Shown here piece after piece: positions 47,384 through 57,597 of a DNA stretch of 64,000 bases (position 1 is its first letter; each line of letters begins with the position of its first letter). The notes beneath the pieces are model-generated. The model was given only the letters and a program-made list of their open reading frames with translations, was not told where the DNA came from and ran no database searches. The stretch is from positions 45,852 through 109,851 of the forward strand of contig CANQPB010000003.1 in NCBI GenBank assembly GCA_947625615.1. Reading direction: 5' to 3'. Source of the stretch: an uncultured Clostridia bacterium (lineage in GTDB: Bacteria > Bacillota > Clostridia > Oscillospirales > Ruminococcaceae). The position numbers and the translations under genes were made by a program.

Positions 47384-47974
47384 ATGACGCTTTATGAATA
47401 CGATCTTGCGCTCAGCGCCGAATTCCCGGTAATTGCCGGGGCGGACGAGGCAGGGCGCGGCCCTTTGGCCGGTGACGTTTACGCCGCCGCGGTTATACTT
47501 CCGCACGGCTGCATTATCGATGGCGTGAACGATTCGAAAAAGCTCACCGAAAAGCGCAGAGAGCTTTTGTTCGACGAAATAATATCGCGAGCCGAGGCTT
47601 ACTGCATCGCCACGGCGACGGTGGACGAGATAGAGGAGCTGAATATCCTCAACGCCGCTATGCTCGCCATGAAAAGGGCAATTGAGGGCCTCGGCGCCGG
47701 CTACGACATCGCACTTATCGACGGCAACAAAACGCCGGACGTTAAAAACGCAAGGGCATTAGTCAAGGGGGACGCCACCTCGCAGACGGTGGCCGCGGCC
47801 TCGATTCTTGCCAAGGTGTCAAGGGACAGATATATGGCCGAGCTCGACCTGATCTACCCGGAATACGGCTTTAAAAAGCACAAGGGCTACGGCACGGCGC
47901 TCCACTACGAGATGCTCAGAAAATACGGCCCCAGTCCCGTTCACAGGCCGTCGTTCTTAAAAAAGATGCACTGA
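47384..47974 (+). CDS. rnhB: Ribonuclease HII
   Basis: IAGADEAGRGPLAGDV, DSKKLTEKRRE, HKGYGTALH. Confidence 0.96.
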   Translation: MTLYEYDLALSAEFPVIAGADEAGRGPLAGDVYAAAVILPHGCIIDGVNDSKKLTEKRRELLFDEIISRAEAYCIATATVDEIEELNILNAAMLAMKRAIEGLGAGYDIALIDGNKTPDVKNARALVKGDATSQTVAAASILAKVSRDRYMAELDLIYPEYGFKKHKGYGTALHYEMLRKYGPSPVHRPSFLKKMH

Positions 47975-47990
47975 GTCAGGGGGGAAATTT

Positions 47991-48347
47991 ATGACCTCGC
48001 GGGAGATAGGCGACATCGGCGAAGACTACACCGTAAAATTTCTCACCGAAAAGGGCTGCGAAATTCTTGCGCGGAATTTCACCGTCCGGGGCGGCGAGCT
48101 TGACATCGTCGCGAAAAAGGGAAGCGTTTTGCATGTCGTCGAGGTGAAGACCCGCAAAAAGGGCGCCCTTTCTGGCGGAGGCGAGGCTATAACTCCCAGG
48201 AAAATTTCAAGGATAGTCAAGGCGGCGAAAATTTTTCTCGAAAAAAGCGAACTCGACATAAGCTGCGTTTTCGACGTCGCCATTGTCGAGACGGATAACG
48301 GCAAGGTCGCCGGATTTGAGTATATTCAGCGGGCATTCACCGCTTAA
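47991..48347 (+). CDS. yraN: YraN family (UPF0102) endonuclease-like protein
   Basis: GDIGEDYTVKFLTEKGCEILARNF, GGELDIVAKKGSVLHVVEVKTRKKG. Confidence 0.93.
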   Translation: MTSREIGDIGEDYTVKFLTEKGCEILARNFTVRGGELDIVAKKGSVLHVVEVKTRKKGALSGGGEAITPRKISRIVKAAKIFLEKSELDISCVFDVAIVETDNGKVAGFEYIQRAFTA

Positions 48348-48371
48348 ATAAAGAGTAAAGAGGTATTAGGT

Positions 48372-49865
48372 ATGTATTATGAAAGCACAAGAGACGGTTC
48401 CGTGAAAATAACCTCGGCCGAGGCTGTTGCACGGGGCATAAGCCGCGACGGCGGACTTTTTGTCCCCGATTCGCTCCCGAGGCTTGGGCTCGACGAAATA
48501 GTCCGCCTCGGAAAACTAAGCTACCCCGAGGCTGCAAAGGAGGTCTTTCGGCTCTTTCTGACCGATTTTACCGACGGCGAGCTTGAAAACTGCGTCCGCA
48601 GGGCGTATGTCGGAAGCTTCGACACTGAAAACGTCATGGAGATTGCCGAGCTCAGAAAGGGAGAATATATCCTCGAACTGTGGCACGGGCCCACCTGCGC
48701 CTTTAAGGACATGGCCCTGCAGATTTTGCCGCACCTTTTGACGACATCCGTCTCAAAGACGGGCGTGGGCAAAAAGGTATGCGTTCTCGTCGCCACCTCG
48801 GGCGACACCGGCAAGGCCGCGCTTGAGGGCTTCAAAGACGCCCCCGGCACCGAGATCCTCGTATTTTATCCCGAAAACGGCGTCAGCGCCATGCAAAAGC
48901 TCCAGATGATCACCCAGGAGGGCAAAAACGTCGGCGTCTGCGCTATAAAAGGCAATTTCGACGACGCCCAGACCGGCGTTAAGAAGATATTCACCGATCC
49001 CGCGGTCAACGAAAAGCTCTCCGAAAACGGCCTGATGTTCTCAAGCGCAAATTCCATAAACTGGGGTCGCCTTGCCCCGCAGATCGTCTATTACGTCGTA
49101 TCCTACGCGCGGCTTGTCTGCGAGGGGAAGATCAAAGCCGGGGAGGAGATTCTGATAACCGTGCCCACCGGCAATTTCGGAAACATTCTCGCCGCCTATT
49201 ACGCGAAGGAGATGGGCATGCCGGTGAAAAAGCTTATCTGTGCCTCGAATTCCAACAACGTCCTAACCGATTTTCTCACCACCGGCGTTTACGACCGCAA
49301 CCGCAGATTCTACACCACAATCTCCCCGTCGATGGATATTCTTGTGTCCTCAAATCTTGAAAGGCTTTTGTATCACCTCGGCGGCCGCGACAGCGAATAT
49401 ATCTCCGGGCTGTTCAGATCTCTCGGAGAAACCGGCAGGTTCGAGGTCTCGGAGGAGATTAAGGCTCAGCTCAAAGAACTCTTCTATGCCGATTTTTGCA
49501 CCGATCCCGAAACAAAGGCCGCCATCAAGAAGACTAACGCCGAGCATTCCTACACCTGCGACACCCACACTGCCGTCGCGGTGGGCGTTTACAACAAATA
49601 TATCGCTTCTTCCGGCGATTTGGCGCCCGTTCTCATCGCCTCGACCGCGAGCCCCTATAAATTCCCCGAGGCGGTTTTGGACGCCCTCGGCGCGTGCGGA
49701 GGCTGCTCCGACGAATTCGAAATGGCGGATAAGCTTCACGAAATAAGCGGCATGGAAATACCCGCCTCTCTTTCGGCGCTTAAAACAAAAAAACCGCGCT
49801 TTACCGGCTCGGTGGAAAAATCCGAAATGCTCTCGGCGGTCTATTCGCTTCTGAAAATAGAATAA
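48372..49865 (+). CDS. thrC: Threonine synthase
   Basis: GPTCAFKDMALQ (PLP lysine), ATSGDTGKAALEGF, PTGNFGNILAAYYAKEMG. Confidence 0.96.
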   Translation: MYYESTRDGSVKITSAEAVARGISRDGGLFVPDSLPRLGLDEIVRLGKLSYPEAAKEVFRLFLTDFTDGELENCVRRAYVGSFDTENVMEIAELRKGEYILELWHGPTCAFKDMALQILPHLLTTSVSKTGVGKKVCVLVATSGDTGKAALEGFKDAPGTEILVFYPENGVSAMQKLQMITQEGKNVGVCAIKGNFDDAQTGVKKIFTDPAVNEKLSENGLMFSSANSINWGRLAPQIVYYVVSYARLVCEGKIKAGEEILITVPTGNFGNILAAYYAKEMGMPVKKLICASNSNNVLTDFLTTGVYDRNRRFYTTISPSMDILVSSNLERLLYHLGGRDSEYISGLFRSLGETGRFEVSEEIKAQLKELFYADFCTDPETKAAIKKTNAEHSYTCDTHTAVAVGVYNKYIASSGDLAPVLIASTASPYKFPEAVLDALGACGGCSDEFEMADKLHEISGMEIPASLSALKTKKPRFTGSVEKSEMLSAVYSLLKIE

Positions 49866-49898
49866 TCCCCTCCGCACGGAAGGGGATTCGCACCGGCC

Positions 49899-50066
49899 TC
49901 AATGCCTGGGCTTAAAGGTCTTGCATTCGGTCTGGGCCGAGCATTCGGGGCTTTGGCAGCCGCAGCAGCAAACGTCTATCTTCCCCGCGATGCATTCGCA
50001 CTCGTTTCTGTTGAATTCGCAGCTTGATACGCCGCACTTAATGCCGTTGATTCTTTCCTTTTCCAT
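49899..50066 (-). CDS. DUF1540-like cysteine-rich 55-aa protein
   Basis: MEKERINGIKCGVSSCEFNRNECECIAGKIDVCCCGCQSPECSAQTECKTFKPRH; upstream GGAGA RBS; below ORF-track cutoff. Confidence 0.8.
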   Translation of the reverse strand: MEKERINGIKCGVSSCEFNRNECECIAGKIDVCCCGCQSPECSAQTECKTFKPRH

Positions 50067-50153
50067 TTTTAGATCTCCGTATCTTATGATTTTGCAATCA
50101 CTTGCAAAAATTATTATAGCTCCCCGCCGGGGTCAATATTCGGAGGTGACGCA

Positions 50154-50864
50154 TTGTCATTATTTGCCATAGCAGATCTTCATCTTTCCCTTTCCGCCGA
50201 CAAGCCGATGGACGTCTTTTCCGGCTGGGACAACTATTCCGAGCGCCTTGAAAAGAACTGGCAGGAGAGGGTGTCCCCCGACGACACGGTGGTGATTCCC
50301 GGGGACATTTCATGGGCGATGAGCCTTGAATCTGCCCTCAGCGATTTCAGATTCATCGACGGCCTTAACGGCAAAAAGATAATCTCAAAGGGAAACCACG
50401 ATTACTGGTGGTCGACAAGGGCGAAGACCGAAAAATTCTTTTCTGAAAACGGTATAAGCTCGATAGAAATTCTGCACAACAATTTCTTTGCCTGCGGCGG
50501 CATAGGAATCTGCGGCACCCGCGGCTGGATAAACGACGGCAGCGAGCCGGAAAACATGAAAGTTATTCTCAGAGAAGCACAGCGCCTCGAGCGCTCGGTT
50601 TCGGGGGCTGTCGAGGCGGGACTTAGGCCGGTGGCGTTTTTGCACTATCCGCCGGTATTCATGGACGACGAAAACAAGGCGATAACCGACGTCCTGCACC
50701 GCTATGGGGTTGACCTCTGCTTTTACGGGCATCTTCACGGATATTCCCACCGAAACGCCGTCATAGGCGAGCGTGACGGCATAGAATACCGGCTTATTTC
50801 AAGTGATTTTTTACATTTTTGCCCCTGCGATATCACAAATGTTGTTAAAAATCACGAAAAATAG
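50154..50864 (+). CDS. Calcineurin-like metallophosphoesterase
   Basis: AIADLHLS, IPGDISWA, SKGNHDYWW, YGHLHGYSH. Confidence 0.93.
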   Translation: MSLFAIADLHLSLSADKPMDVFSGWDNYSERLEKNWQERVSPDDTVVIPGDISWAMSLESALSDFRFIDGLNGKKIISKGNHDYWWSTRAKTEKFFSENGISSIEILHNNFFACGGIGICGTRGWINDGSEPENMKVILREAQRLERSVSGAVEAGLRPVAFLHYPPVFMDDENKAITDVLHRYGVDLCFYGHLHGYSHRNAVIGERDGIEYRLISSDFLHFCPCDITNVVKNHEK

Positions 50865-50966
50865 AATTTCAAAAATTTTCGGTGGAAAAACCCGCAATTT
50901 TATGCTATACTTAATTATTGCGTAAATACAGGAAAATATTCTGACAAATTACAGGAGGCATCAGTT

Positions 50967-52250
50967 ATGCTTAAATCCAAAAAACAGCTTGAAACAAACA
51001 AATACGAGCTCGAGGCCGAGGTAACTCCCGAGGTCTTTGAGGAAGCCGTTCAGAAGGCTTACCTTCGCAACAAGTCTAAAATCAATGTTCCCGGCTTTCG
51101 CCCCGGAAAGGCCCCGAGAAAGATGATCGAAACCCAGTACGGCGAGGGCGTTTTCTACGAGGAAGCGGTCAATTCTCTTTATGCCGACACCATTGAAGAC
51201 GCCGTCAAGGAGGCAGGACTTACCCTTGTCTGCCCGCCCGAGGTCGAGGTAACCGAGGTCGGCAAGGAGGTCGGCGTAAAGTTCAAGGCGGTATGCACCA
51301 CCAAGCCCGTAGTCACCGTCGGCGACTGCAAGGGAATAAAGGTAACTAAAACCGTCAATCCTGTTACCGACGAAATGGTTGACCACGAGATCGGTCACAT
51401 GCGCGAGCGCAATTCCCGCTCGGTAAATATCGACAACAGGCCCGCCCAGGACGGCGACGACGTAGTCATCGACTTCGAGGGCTTCAAGGACGGCGTCGCG
51501 TTTGAAGGCGGCAAGGCCGAGAAGTACACCTTAAAGCTCGGCTCGGGCTCCTTCATTCCCGGCTTTGAGGAACAGCTTGTCGGCCACAATATCGGCGACG
51601 AATTCGAAATAAACGTCACCTTCCCGGAGGATTATCAGGCCAAGGATCTCGCCGGCGCGCCGGTCGTATTCAAGATCAAGATCCACGAGATCCGCTTTAC
51701 CGAGATTCCCGAGCTTGACGACGATTTCGTAAAGGACACCACCGACTTTGAGACCGTCGACGAGCTAAAGGCCGACGTCAGAAAGCATCTTGAAGAGCAC
51801 GCCGAGGAGCACGCCGAATCCGAGGTCGAGGGCGCTATCATGGACGCCGTAATCTCCAAGCTTGAGGGCGAGATCCCCGAGGTGATGTATGAAAACAAGG
51901 TCAACGAGATGATCGACGACCTCGCGCACCGCCTCTCTCACCAGGGCATAGACCTTAAGATGTATCTTCAGTTCACCGGCATGACCGAGGAAAGCCTCCG
52001 CGAGACCTACCGCGAGCAGGCCGAAAAGCAGGTAAAGCTTCGCCTTGCGCTTGAGCAGTATGCCGCCGACAACAGCCTCGACGCCACCGAAGAGGAGATC
52101 GAGGAGGAATTCAAGAAGATCGCCGAGCAGTATAAGATGCCCGTTGAACAGGTAAAGCAGTATATCCGTCCCGAGGATTTAAAGCTCGATCTTTGCGTCG
52201 GCAAGGCTGTCGACGAGATCAAGGCCTCGGCGGTAATCGAAAACGCGTAA
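50967..52250 (+). CDS. tig: Trigger factor
   Basis: NVPGFRPGKAPRKMIE, FKBP-type domain, tig-clpP-clpX context. Confidence 0.97.
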   Translation: MLKSKKQLETNKYELEAEVTPEVFEEAVQKAYLRNKSKINVPGFRPGKAPRKMIETQYGEGVFYEEAVNSLYADTIEDAVKEAGLTLVCPPEVEVTEVGKEVGVKFKAVCTTKPVVTVGDCKGIKVTKTVNPVTDEMVDHEIGHMRERNSRSVNIDNRPAQDGDDVVIDFEGFKDGVAFEGGKAEKYTLKLGSGSFIPGFEEQLVGHNIGDEFEINVTFPEDYQAKDLAGAPVVFKIKIHEIRFTEIPELDDDFVKDTTDFETVDELKADVRKHLEEHAEEHAESEVEGAIMDAVISKLEGEIPEVMYENKVNEMIDDLAHRLSHQGIDLKMYLQFTGMTEESLRETYREQAEKQVKLRLALEQYAADNSLDATEEEIEEEFKKIAEQYKMPVEQVKQYIRPEDLKLDLCVGKAVDEIKASAVIENA

Positions 52251-52271
52251 GATTTATCCAAGGAGGATATT

Positions 52272-52880
52272 ATGGCATTAGTTCCGAACGTAATTGAACA
52301 GACCAGCCACGGCGAGCGGTTCTACGACATTTTTTCCCGCCTTTTAAACGACAGGATCATCGTCCTGTCCGACGAGGTAAACAGCGCCACCGCGTCGATA
52401 GTCGTCGCCCAGCTTCTGTTTTTAGACAGTCAGGATTCCGAAAAGGACATCTTTCTTTACATCAACAGTCCCGGCGGCTCGATAACCGACGGCATGGCTA
52501 TCTATGACACCATGCAGTATGTCAAGTCCGACGTTTCGACCATCTGCGTCGGAATGGCGGCCTCGATGGGCGCATTTCTGCTTGCCGGCGGAGCCAAGGG
52601 CAAGCGCATCGCCCTGCCGCACAGCGAAATTCTCATTCACCAGCCCCTTATAGGCGGCGAGCGCGGCCTTCTGGGACAGACCACCGACATCAAGATCCAT
52701 TCCGATCACCTTTATGCGACAAGAGAGATGCTTAACAGGCTTCTTGCCGAAAACACAGGCAGACCGATAGAGGAGATAGTCCGCGACACCGAGCGCGACC
52801 ACTATATGACCGCTCAGGAGGCTTTGGACTACGGCATCGTCGACAGAATAATCACAAGCGCGAAGTCGCTTAACGGTTAA
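52272..52880 (+). CDS. clpP: ATP-dependent Clp protease proteolytic subunit
   Basis: [38 protein letters not shown]. Confidence 0.98.
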   Translation: MALVPNVIEQTSHGERFYDIFSRLLNDRIIVLSDEVNSATASIVVAQLLFLDSQDSEKDIFLYINSPGGSITDGMAIYDTMQYVKSDVSTICVGMAASMGAFLLAGGAKGKRIALPHSEILIHQPLIGGERGLLGQTTDIKIHSDHLYATREMLNRLLAENTGRPIEEIVRDTERDHYMTAQEALDYGIVDRIITSAKSLNG

Positions 52881-52909
52881 AGAAGTTATAACAGTAAGGA
52901 GGGGGTCAT

Positions 52910-54175
52910 ATGGCAGGAGGAGACGGCGTTAAATGCTGCAGCTTCTGCGGCAAGCCGGAAAACCAGGTGACTAATCTGTTCTTTTCCGGCGACGTACAGA
53001 TATGCGACGAATGCGTAATGTTCTGCTACGACCTTATGGACGAAAAGGGCTATTTCGACCGCGAGCGCTATTCCAACCGCAGGCGCTCCAATGCCTCTCA
53101 GGAGGTTCAGATATCCAAGCCCGCCGATATTAAAAAGGTTCTTGACGAATACGTCATCGGCCAGGAGCAGGCTAAGATAGCTCTTTCCGTTGCGGTTTAC
53201 AATCATTATAAAAGAATCACTTCCGAGAATTCAAACAGCGGAGTGGAGATTCAAAAATCAAACGTCCTGCTTCTCGGACCCACCGGCGTGGGTAAGACGC
53301 ACCTTGCCCAGACACTTGCGAAGACACTGAACGTGCCATTTGCTATAGCCGACGCCACCACGCTTACCGAGGCGGGATATGTCGGCGACGACGTTGAAAA
53401 CGTCCTCTTAAGGTTAATTCAGGCCGCGGATTACAACATAGACGCCGCCGAGCGGGGAATCATCTACATCGACGAGATAGATAAGATTGCCCGCAAGTCG
53501 GAAAACGTATCCATCACCCGCGACGTCAGCGGTGAGGGCGTTCAGCAGGCGCTTTTAAAGATAATCGAGGGCACCGTTTCAAACGTCCCCCCGCAGGGCG
53601 GAAGAAAGCACCCCACGCAGGAATTCATTCAGATAGACACTAAAAATATCCTGTTCATCTGCGGCGGCGCATTCGACGGCCTCGAAGACGTCATTCGCCG
53701 CAGAACCGACACTTCGACCGTCGGCTTCGGAGGAAATCTCAAGGAAAAGGTTTCCGCCGAGGAGGTGCTCAAAAAGGTTCTACCCGAGGATCTTGTCCGT
53801 TACGGGATAATTCCCGAGCTTATAGGCCGCCTGCCGGTTATATCGGTTTTGTCGCCGCTCGATGAGAATGCGCTCATTTCCATTCTCTCGGATCCCAAGA
53901 ATTCGCTTGAAAAGCAGTATAAGGCGCTCTTCGGCTTCGACGGGATAGAGCTCGACATCACCGACGCCGCAAAGCATGAGATCGCCAATAAAGCGCTCTC
54001 CCAGAAGACCGGCGCGAGAGGCCTGCGCTCGATAGTCGAAAAGGCGCTGTTAAAGCCCATGTTTGAGACCCCTTCGATGGAGGACGTTTCAAAGGTAATA
54101 GTCACCGAGGAGACCATTCGCGACGGCGCCGAGGTTACGCTTGAGCACAACGGCCGGGCAAAGTCCAAAAAATAA
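52910..54175 (+). CDS. clpX: ATP-dependent Clp protease ATP-binding subunit ClpX
   Basis: N-terminal CSFCGKPE...CDECV zinc domain; [16 protein letters not shown]. Confidence 0.98.
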   Translation: MAGGDGVKCCSFCGKPENQVTNLFFSGDVQICDECVMFCYDLMDEKGYFDRERYSNRRRSNASQEVQISKPADIKKVLDEYVIGQEQAKIALSVAVYNHYKRITSENSNSGVEIQKSNVLLLGPTGVGKTHLAQTLAKTLNVPFAIADATTLTEAGYVGDDVENVLLRLIQAADYNIDAAERGIIYIDEIDKIARKSENVSITRDVSGEGVQQALLKIIEGTVSNVPPQGGRKHPTQEFIQIDTKNILFICGGAFDGLEDVIRRRTDTSTVGFGGNLKEKVSAEEVLKKVLPEDLVRYGIIPELIGRLPVISVLSPLDENALISILSDPKNSLEKQYKALFGFDGIELDITDAAKHEIANKALSQKTGARGLRSIVEKALLKPMFETPSMEDVSKVIVTEETIRDGAEVTLEHNGRAKSKK

Positions 54176-54237
54176 ACGCCAAAAGAAGATAGGGGGCCTG
54201 TGTCCTCTATCTTCAATCGTAATAAGGAGGATTCAAA

Positions 54238-55500
54238 ATGACGCCGCTTGCAGACAGGATAAGGCCGAAGACCCTTGACGATATTGTCGGCCAGAAGCAT
54301 ATATTAGGCAAAAATAAACCGCTTCGCAGGATCATCGAAAGTGGCAATATTCCGAATATGATATTCTACGGCGCTTCCGGCGTCGGAAAGACCACCGTTG
54401 CAAGAATAATCGCCGACAACACCAACATGAGAATGTACCGTCTAAACGGCACTTCCGCTTCGGTTCAGGATATTAAGGATATCATTTCCGACACCGAGAC
54501 CTTTGAGGGATATAGGGGGATCCTTCTTTACCTCGACGAGATCCAGTATCTCAACAAAAAGCAGCAGCAGTCCCTCCTTGAATACATAGAGGACGGCCGG
54601 ATTACGCTTATTTCCTCCACCACCGAAAATCCCTATTTTTATGTCTACAACGCCATTATCAGCCGCTCGACGGTCTTTGAATTTCTGCCCGTCAGCTATG
54701 ATGATGTCATACCTGCAATTGAGCGCGCCTTTAAGCTTGCCGCCGAGGATATCGGTCTGCCGCTTTCGGTCGAAGACGGAGTTATAGATCACATCGCGCG
54801 GGGCTGCGGCGGAGACGTAAGAAAATCGGTGAACACGGTCGAGCTATGCGTTTTATCTTCGCAGTCGAACAGCGAAATAAAGGTCACCCTTGAAACCGCA
54901 AAGCTTTTGACCCAGCGCTCGAACATGAGATATGACAGGGCGGGGGACGAGCACTACGACATTTTGTCGGCGCTTCAAAAATCGATTCGCGGCTCGGACG
55001 AAAACGCGGCCCTGCACTATGCCGCCCGTCTTATAGAATCTGGGGATATAATTTCACTCTGCCGAAGGCTTTTGGTTATCGCCGCCGAGGATATAGGCCT
55101 TGCCTATCCCCAGGCCATACCGATAGTAAAGGCCTGCGTCGACAGCGCCCTGCAGCTCGGTCTGCCCGAGGCTAAAATCCCCCTTGCCGACGCCGTCGTG
55201 CTTTTGGCCACCGCGCCAAAATCGAACAGCGGCAACGAGGCCATAATCGCGGCGCTTAAGGATTTAAAGAATCACGGCGGCGCGGGCTTCCCGAGACATC
55301 TTCAGAACGTACATCTTGACGGCGAGGGCGCCGCGGTAAAGGGTCAGCATTACCTTTATCCCCACGACTTCCCCAACCACTGGGTCGAGCAGCAGTATCT
55401 TCCCGACGAGATAAAGGATCACGTATACTACATCTATGGCGAAAACAAGACCGAACAGGCCGCCAAGGCCTATTGGGACGCCATAAAAAAGAAAAAATAA
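54238..55500 (+). CDS. rarA: Replication-associated recombination protein RarA/MgsA
   Basis: PLADRIRPKTLDDIVGQKHILG, YGASGVGKTTVARII, STTENPYF. Confidence 0.95.
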   Translation: MTPLADRIRPKTLDDIVGQKHILGKNKPLRRIIESGNIPNMIFYGASGVGKTTVARIIADNTNMRMYRLNGTSASVQDIKDIISDTETFEGYRGILLYLDEIQYLNKKQQQSLLEYIEDGRITLISSTTENPYFYVYNAIISRSTVFEFLPVSYDDVIPAIERAFKLAAEDIGLPLSVEDGVIDHIARGCGGDVRKSVNTVELCVLSSQSNSEIKVTLETAKLLTQRSNMRYDRAGDEHYDILSALQKSIRGSDENAALHYAARLIESGDIISLCRRLLVIAAEDIGLAYPQAIPIVKACVDSALQLGLPEAKIPLADAVVLLATAPKSNSGNEAIIAALKDLKNHGGAGFPRHLQNVHLDGEGAAVKGQHYLYPHDFPNHWVEQQYLPDEIKDHVYYIYGENKTEQAAKAYWDAIKKKK

Positions 55501-55506
55501 AATCCT

Positions 55507-55537
55507 GCCCCTTTCCCTGCTTCGGAAAGGGGCGGTT
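55507..55537 (+). terminator. Terminator after rarA
   Basis: GCCCCTTTCC...GGAAAGGGGC followed by GGTTTTC. Confidence 0.7.
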
Positions 55538-55538
55538 T

Positions 55539-56453
55539 TCAAAAGAAGCTCTCGATAATTTTTGAACATCTCTCCGGCGAATATCTCCAAGTTTTAACAA
55601 CGCCGTCGGTGATGAAATAGTCGAACCGCTTTTCGGGCGGATAGTCGTATGTATCTACGATTATAAGCTTTATCTTCATCTTTTCGGGGTTTATCGATTT
55701 GACGTAAACGCTCGCGGTCTGCCCGGCGTATACGCCGTCCCGAGGCTCGGCGAGGCCGGCAAGATTCGGCGCCAGCTCTATAAAAATGCCGTACGGTTCA
55801 ATGCTCCTGACTGTGCCGCTCACCGTTTCGCCGGGATTGAATTTTTTGGCGTTTTCCTCCCAGGTTCCCAAAAGCTCCTTGTGGGAGAGATAGAATTTCT
55901 CGCCGTCATAGCCCTTTAAAATCGCCTTTATCCTGTCGCCGACCGAAAATCTGTCCGACGGGTGGCTTATCCTTGACACCGAAATTGCGTCTATCGGTAT
56001 CATCGAGCTTATGCCGCAGCCGATATCGACAAAGCAGCCGAACTGTTCAATGTGCGTCACCGCGGCGTCTATCACCTGACCCGGCTCTAAGTCGATTAAA
56101 TATTCCTCGACGCAGCGCCTTTGCGCCTTTGCGCGGGATAAAACCGCCAGCGGGCGGCCGTCGCTTTCTGAGATCTCCTCGACCTCAAACGCCACGGGCT
56201 TTCCCACCCGGGAAATTATCGCGATATCCTTCGTTCTTCCCTCGGCAATTCCGAGGGCGCATTCCTCCCGCGGGATCACCGCCCTGCACGCCGGAAGCTC
56301 GAGTATAAGGTCGTGCGAGAGGGTGCAGCTGTCGGCGCGGTATTCAAGGATCCTGCCCGCCCGTTTGGCCTCCTCAAGGCCCGCGATGCTTGAAATGTAT
56401 CCGATGTTGTCTTCGTTATTTATAATCCCGCCCTCGGGAACAAAACATTTCAT
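55539..56453 (-). CDS. S1 RNA-binding domain protein
   Basis: S1 repeats PGQVIDAAVTHIEQFGCFVDIGCGISSMIPID and PGETVSGTVRSIEPYGIFIELAPNLAGLAE; RBS AAAGGA upstream of ATG at 56453. Confidence 0.9.
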   Translation of the reverse strand: MKCFVPEGGIINNEDNIGYISSIAGLEEAKRAGRILEYRADSCTLSHDLILELPACRAVIPREECALGIAEGRTKDIAIISRVGKPVAFEVEEISESDGRPLAVLSRAKAQRRCVEEYLIDLEPGQVIDAAVTHIEQFGCFVDIGCGISSMIPIDAISVSRISHPSDRFSVGDRIKAILKGYDGEKFYLSHKELLGTWEENAKKFNPGETVSGTVRSIEPYGIFIELAPNLAGLAEPRDGVYAGQTASVYVKSINPEKMKIKLIIVDTYDYPPEKRFDYFITDGVVKTWRYSPERCSKIIESFF

Positions 56454-56546
56454 TTGACAAATCTTTCCTTTCATTTCGGGGATTTGTAAATTTTATGTTT
56501 TTTTGACCCCGGATATGCCCGCGCGGGAAAAAACTTCGCAAAACGG

Positions 56547-56575
56547 TTGCATTTTAGCTATAAAAGTGTTACAAT
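56547..56575 (+). promoter_or_regulatory. Sigma-A type promoter for the radical SAM gene
   Basis: TTGCAT-N17-TACAAT. Confidence 0.75.
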
Positions 56576-56618
56576 TGTTCTTGATATTTACCCGATGACC
56601 GCTGACGGGGAGGATTTT

Positions 56619-57374
56619 ATGAATCCCGTATTTAAAAATCTTGACAAAATAGAATTCCCTGTGACATATATGTGCACCGGCAGATGCCGCCACTGCTCTT
56701 TGGGGGATAAAATCGGCACCCCCGGATCTATCGACCCCGAGGCCGCCGAAAGGGTAATAAAAAGAATCTCGTCCGCATATGACATCAAAACGGTCATGGC
56801 GTTCGGCGGCGAGCCGCTTTTATTTCCCGAAACGGTTTTCCGAATCTTCAGCGCGGCGGCGGAGGCCGGTATAGAAAAGCGTGTTATAATTACGAACGGT
56901 TATTTTTCTAACGATCCCGAGATTATCGAAAATACCGCGCGCAATCTTGTCGAAAGCGGCTGCAACCGAATCCTGCTTTCGGCCGACGCGTTTCACCGGG
57001 AAAGGATCCCCCTCGACAGGGTGATGATATTCGCCAAAAGCGTCTTAAAGCTCCTGCCGGGCGGAATAAAGGTGCACCCCGCGTGGATATCCGGCCGGGG
57101 CGCGGATAACCCGTACGACGCGGAGACTTCCCGCATAGTCTCGGAATTTGAAAGCATGGGAATTGCGGCTTCTAAGGGAAATATTATTTTTCCCGAGGGC
57201 AACGCTGAAAAATATCTCTCGGAATATTTTGATCCGGCAAAGGCGTATGTAAATCCCTACATTGAAAATCCCGAGGATATCCGCACGGTGTCTGTTGACC
57301 CCGACGGGAGCCTTTTCGGACAGAATATTTATCAAACGGACGTTTTGGAAATTCTCGATTCATACGAGGTGTGA
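56619..57374 (+). CDS. Stand-alone radical SAM protein of unknown function
   Basis: CX3CX2C (CTGRCRHC), FGGEPLLFP; RBS GGGAGG. Confidence 0.88.
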   Translation: MNPVFKNLDKIEFPVTYMCTGRCRHCSLGDKIGTPGSIDPEAAERVIKRISSAYDIKTVMAFGGEPLLFPETVFRIFSAAAEAGIEKRVIITNGYFSNDPEIIENTARNLVESGCNRILLSADAFHRERIPLDRVMIFAKSVLKLLPGGIKVHPAWISGRGADNPYDAETSRIVSEFESMGIAASKGNIIFPEGNAEKYLSEYFDPAKAYVNPYIENPEDIRTVSVDPDGSLFGQNIYQTDVLEILDSYEV

Positions 57375-57376
57375 CC

Positions 57377-57583
57377 ATGGATATTCAGAAGGGCGACATT
57401 TTAACTATGAAAAAGCCTCACCCGTGCGGAAGTGATAAAATGGCGGTTCTGCGCTCGGGAATGGATTTCAAGCTGAGGTGCGTGGGCTGCGGCCGCGAAT
57501 TTATGATACTTCGCGCCAAGGCGGAAAAGAATGTCCGCGCTGTCGACAGAACGGGGCGGGAGCTCGCACCCGAAAATAAATAA
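57377..57583 (+). CDS. DUF951 domain-containing protein
   Basis: GDILTMKKPHPCGSDKMAVLRSGMDFKLRCVGCGREFMI. Confidence 0.92.
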   Translation: MDIQKGDILTMKKPHPCGSDKMAVLRSGMDFKLRCVGCGREFMILRAKAEKNVRAVDRTGRELAPENK

Positions 57584-57597
57584 AAAGGAAATTTATT

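Noticed and set aside
54185-54214. GAAGATAG...CTATCTTC hairpin between clpX and rarA as a third repeat copy
   Set aside because: Shares only a short AAGATAG string with the repeat; more likely a local hairpin/attenuator.
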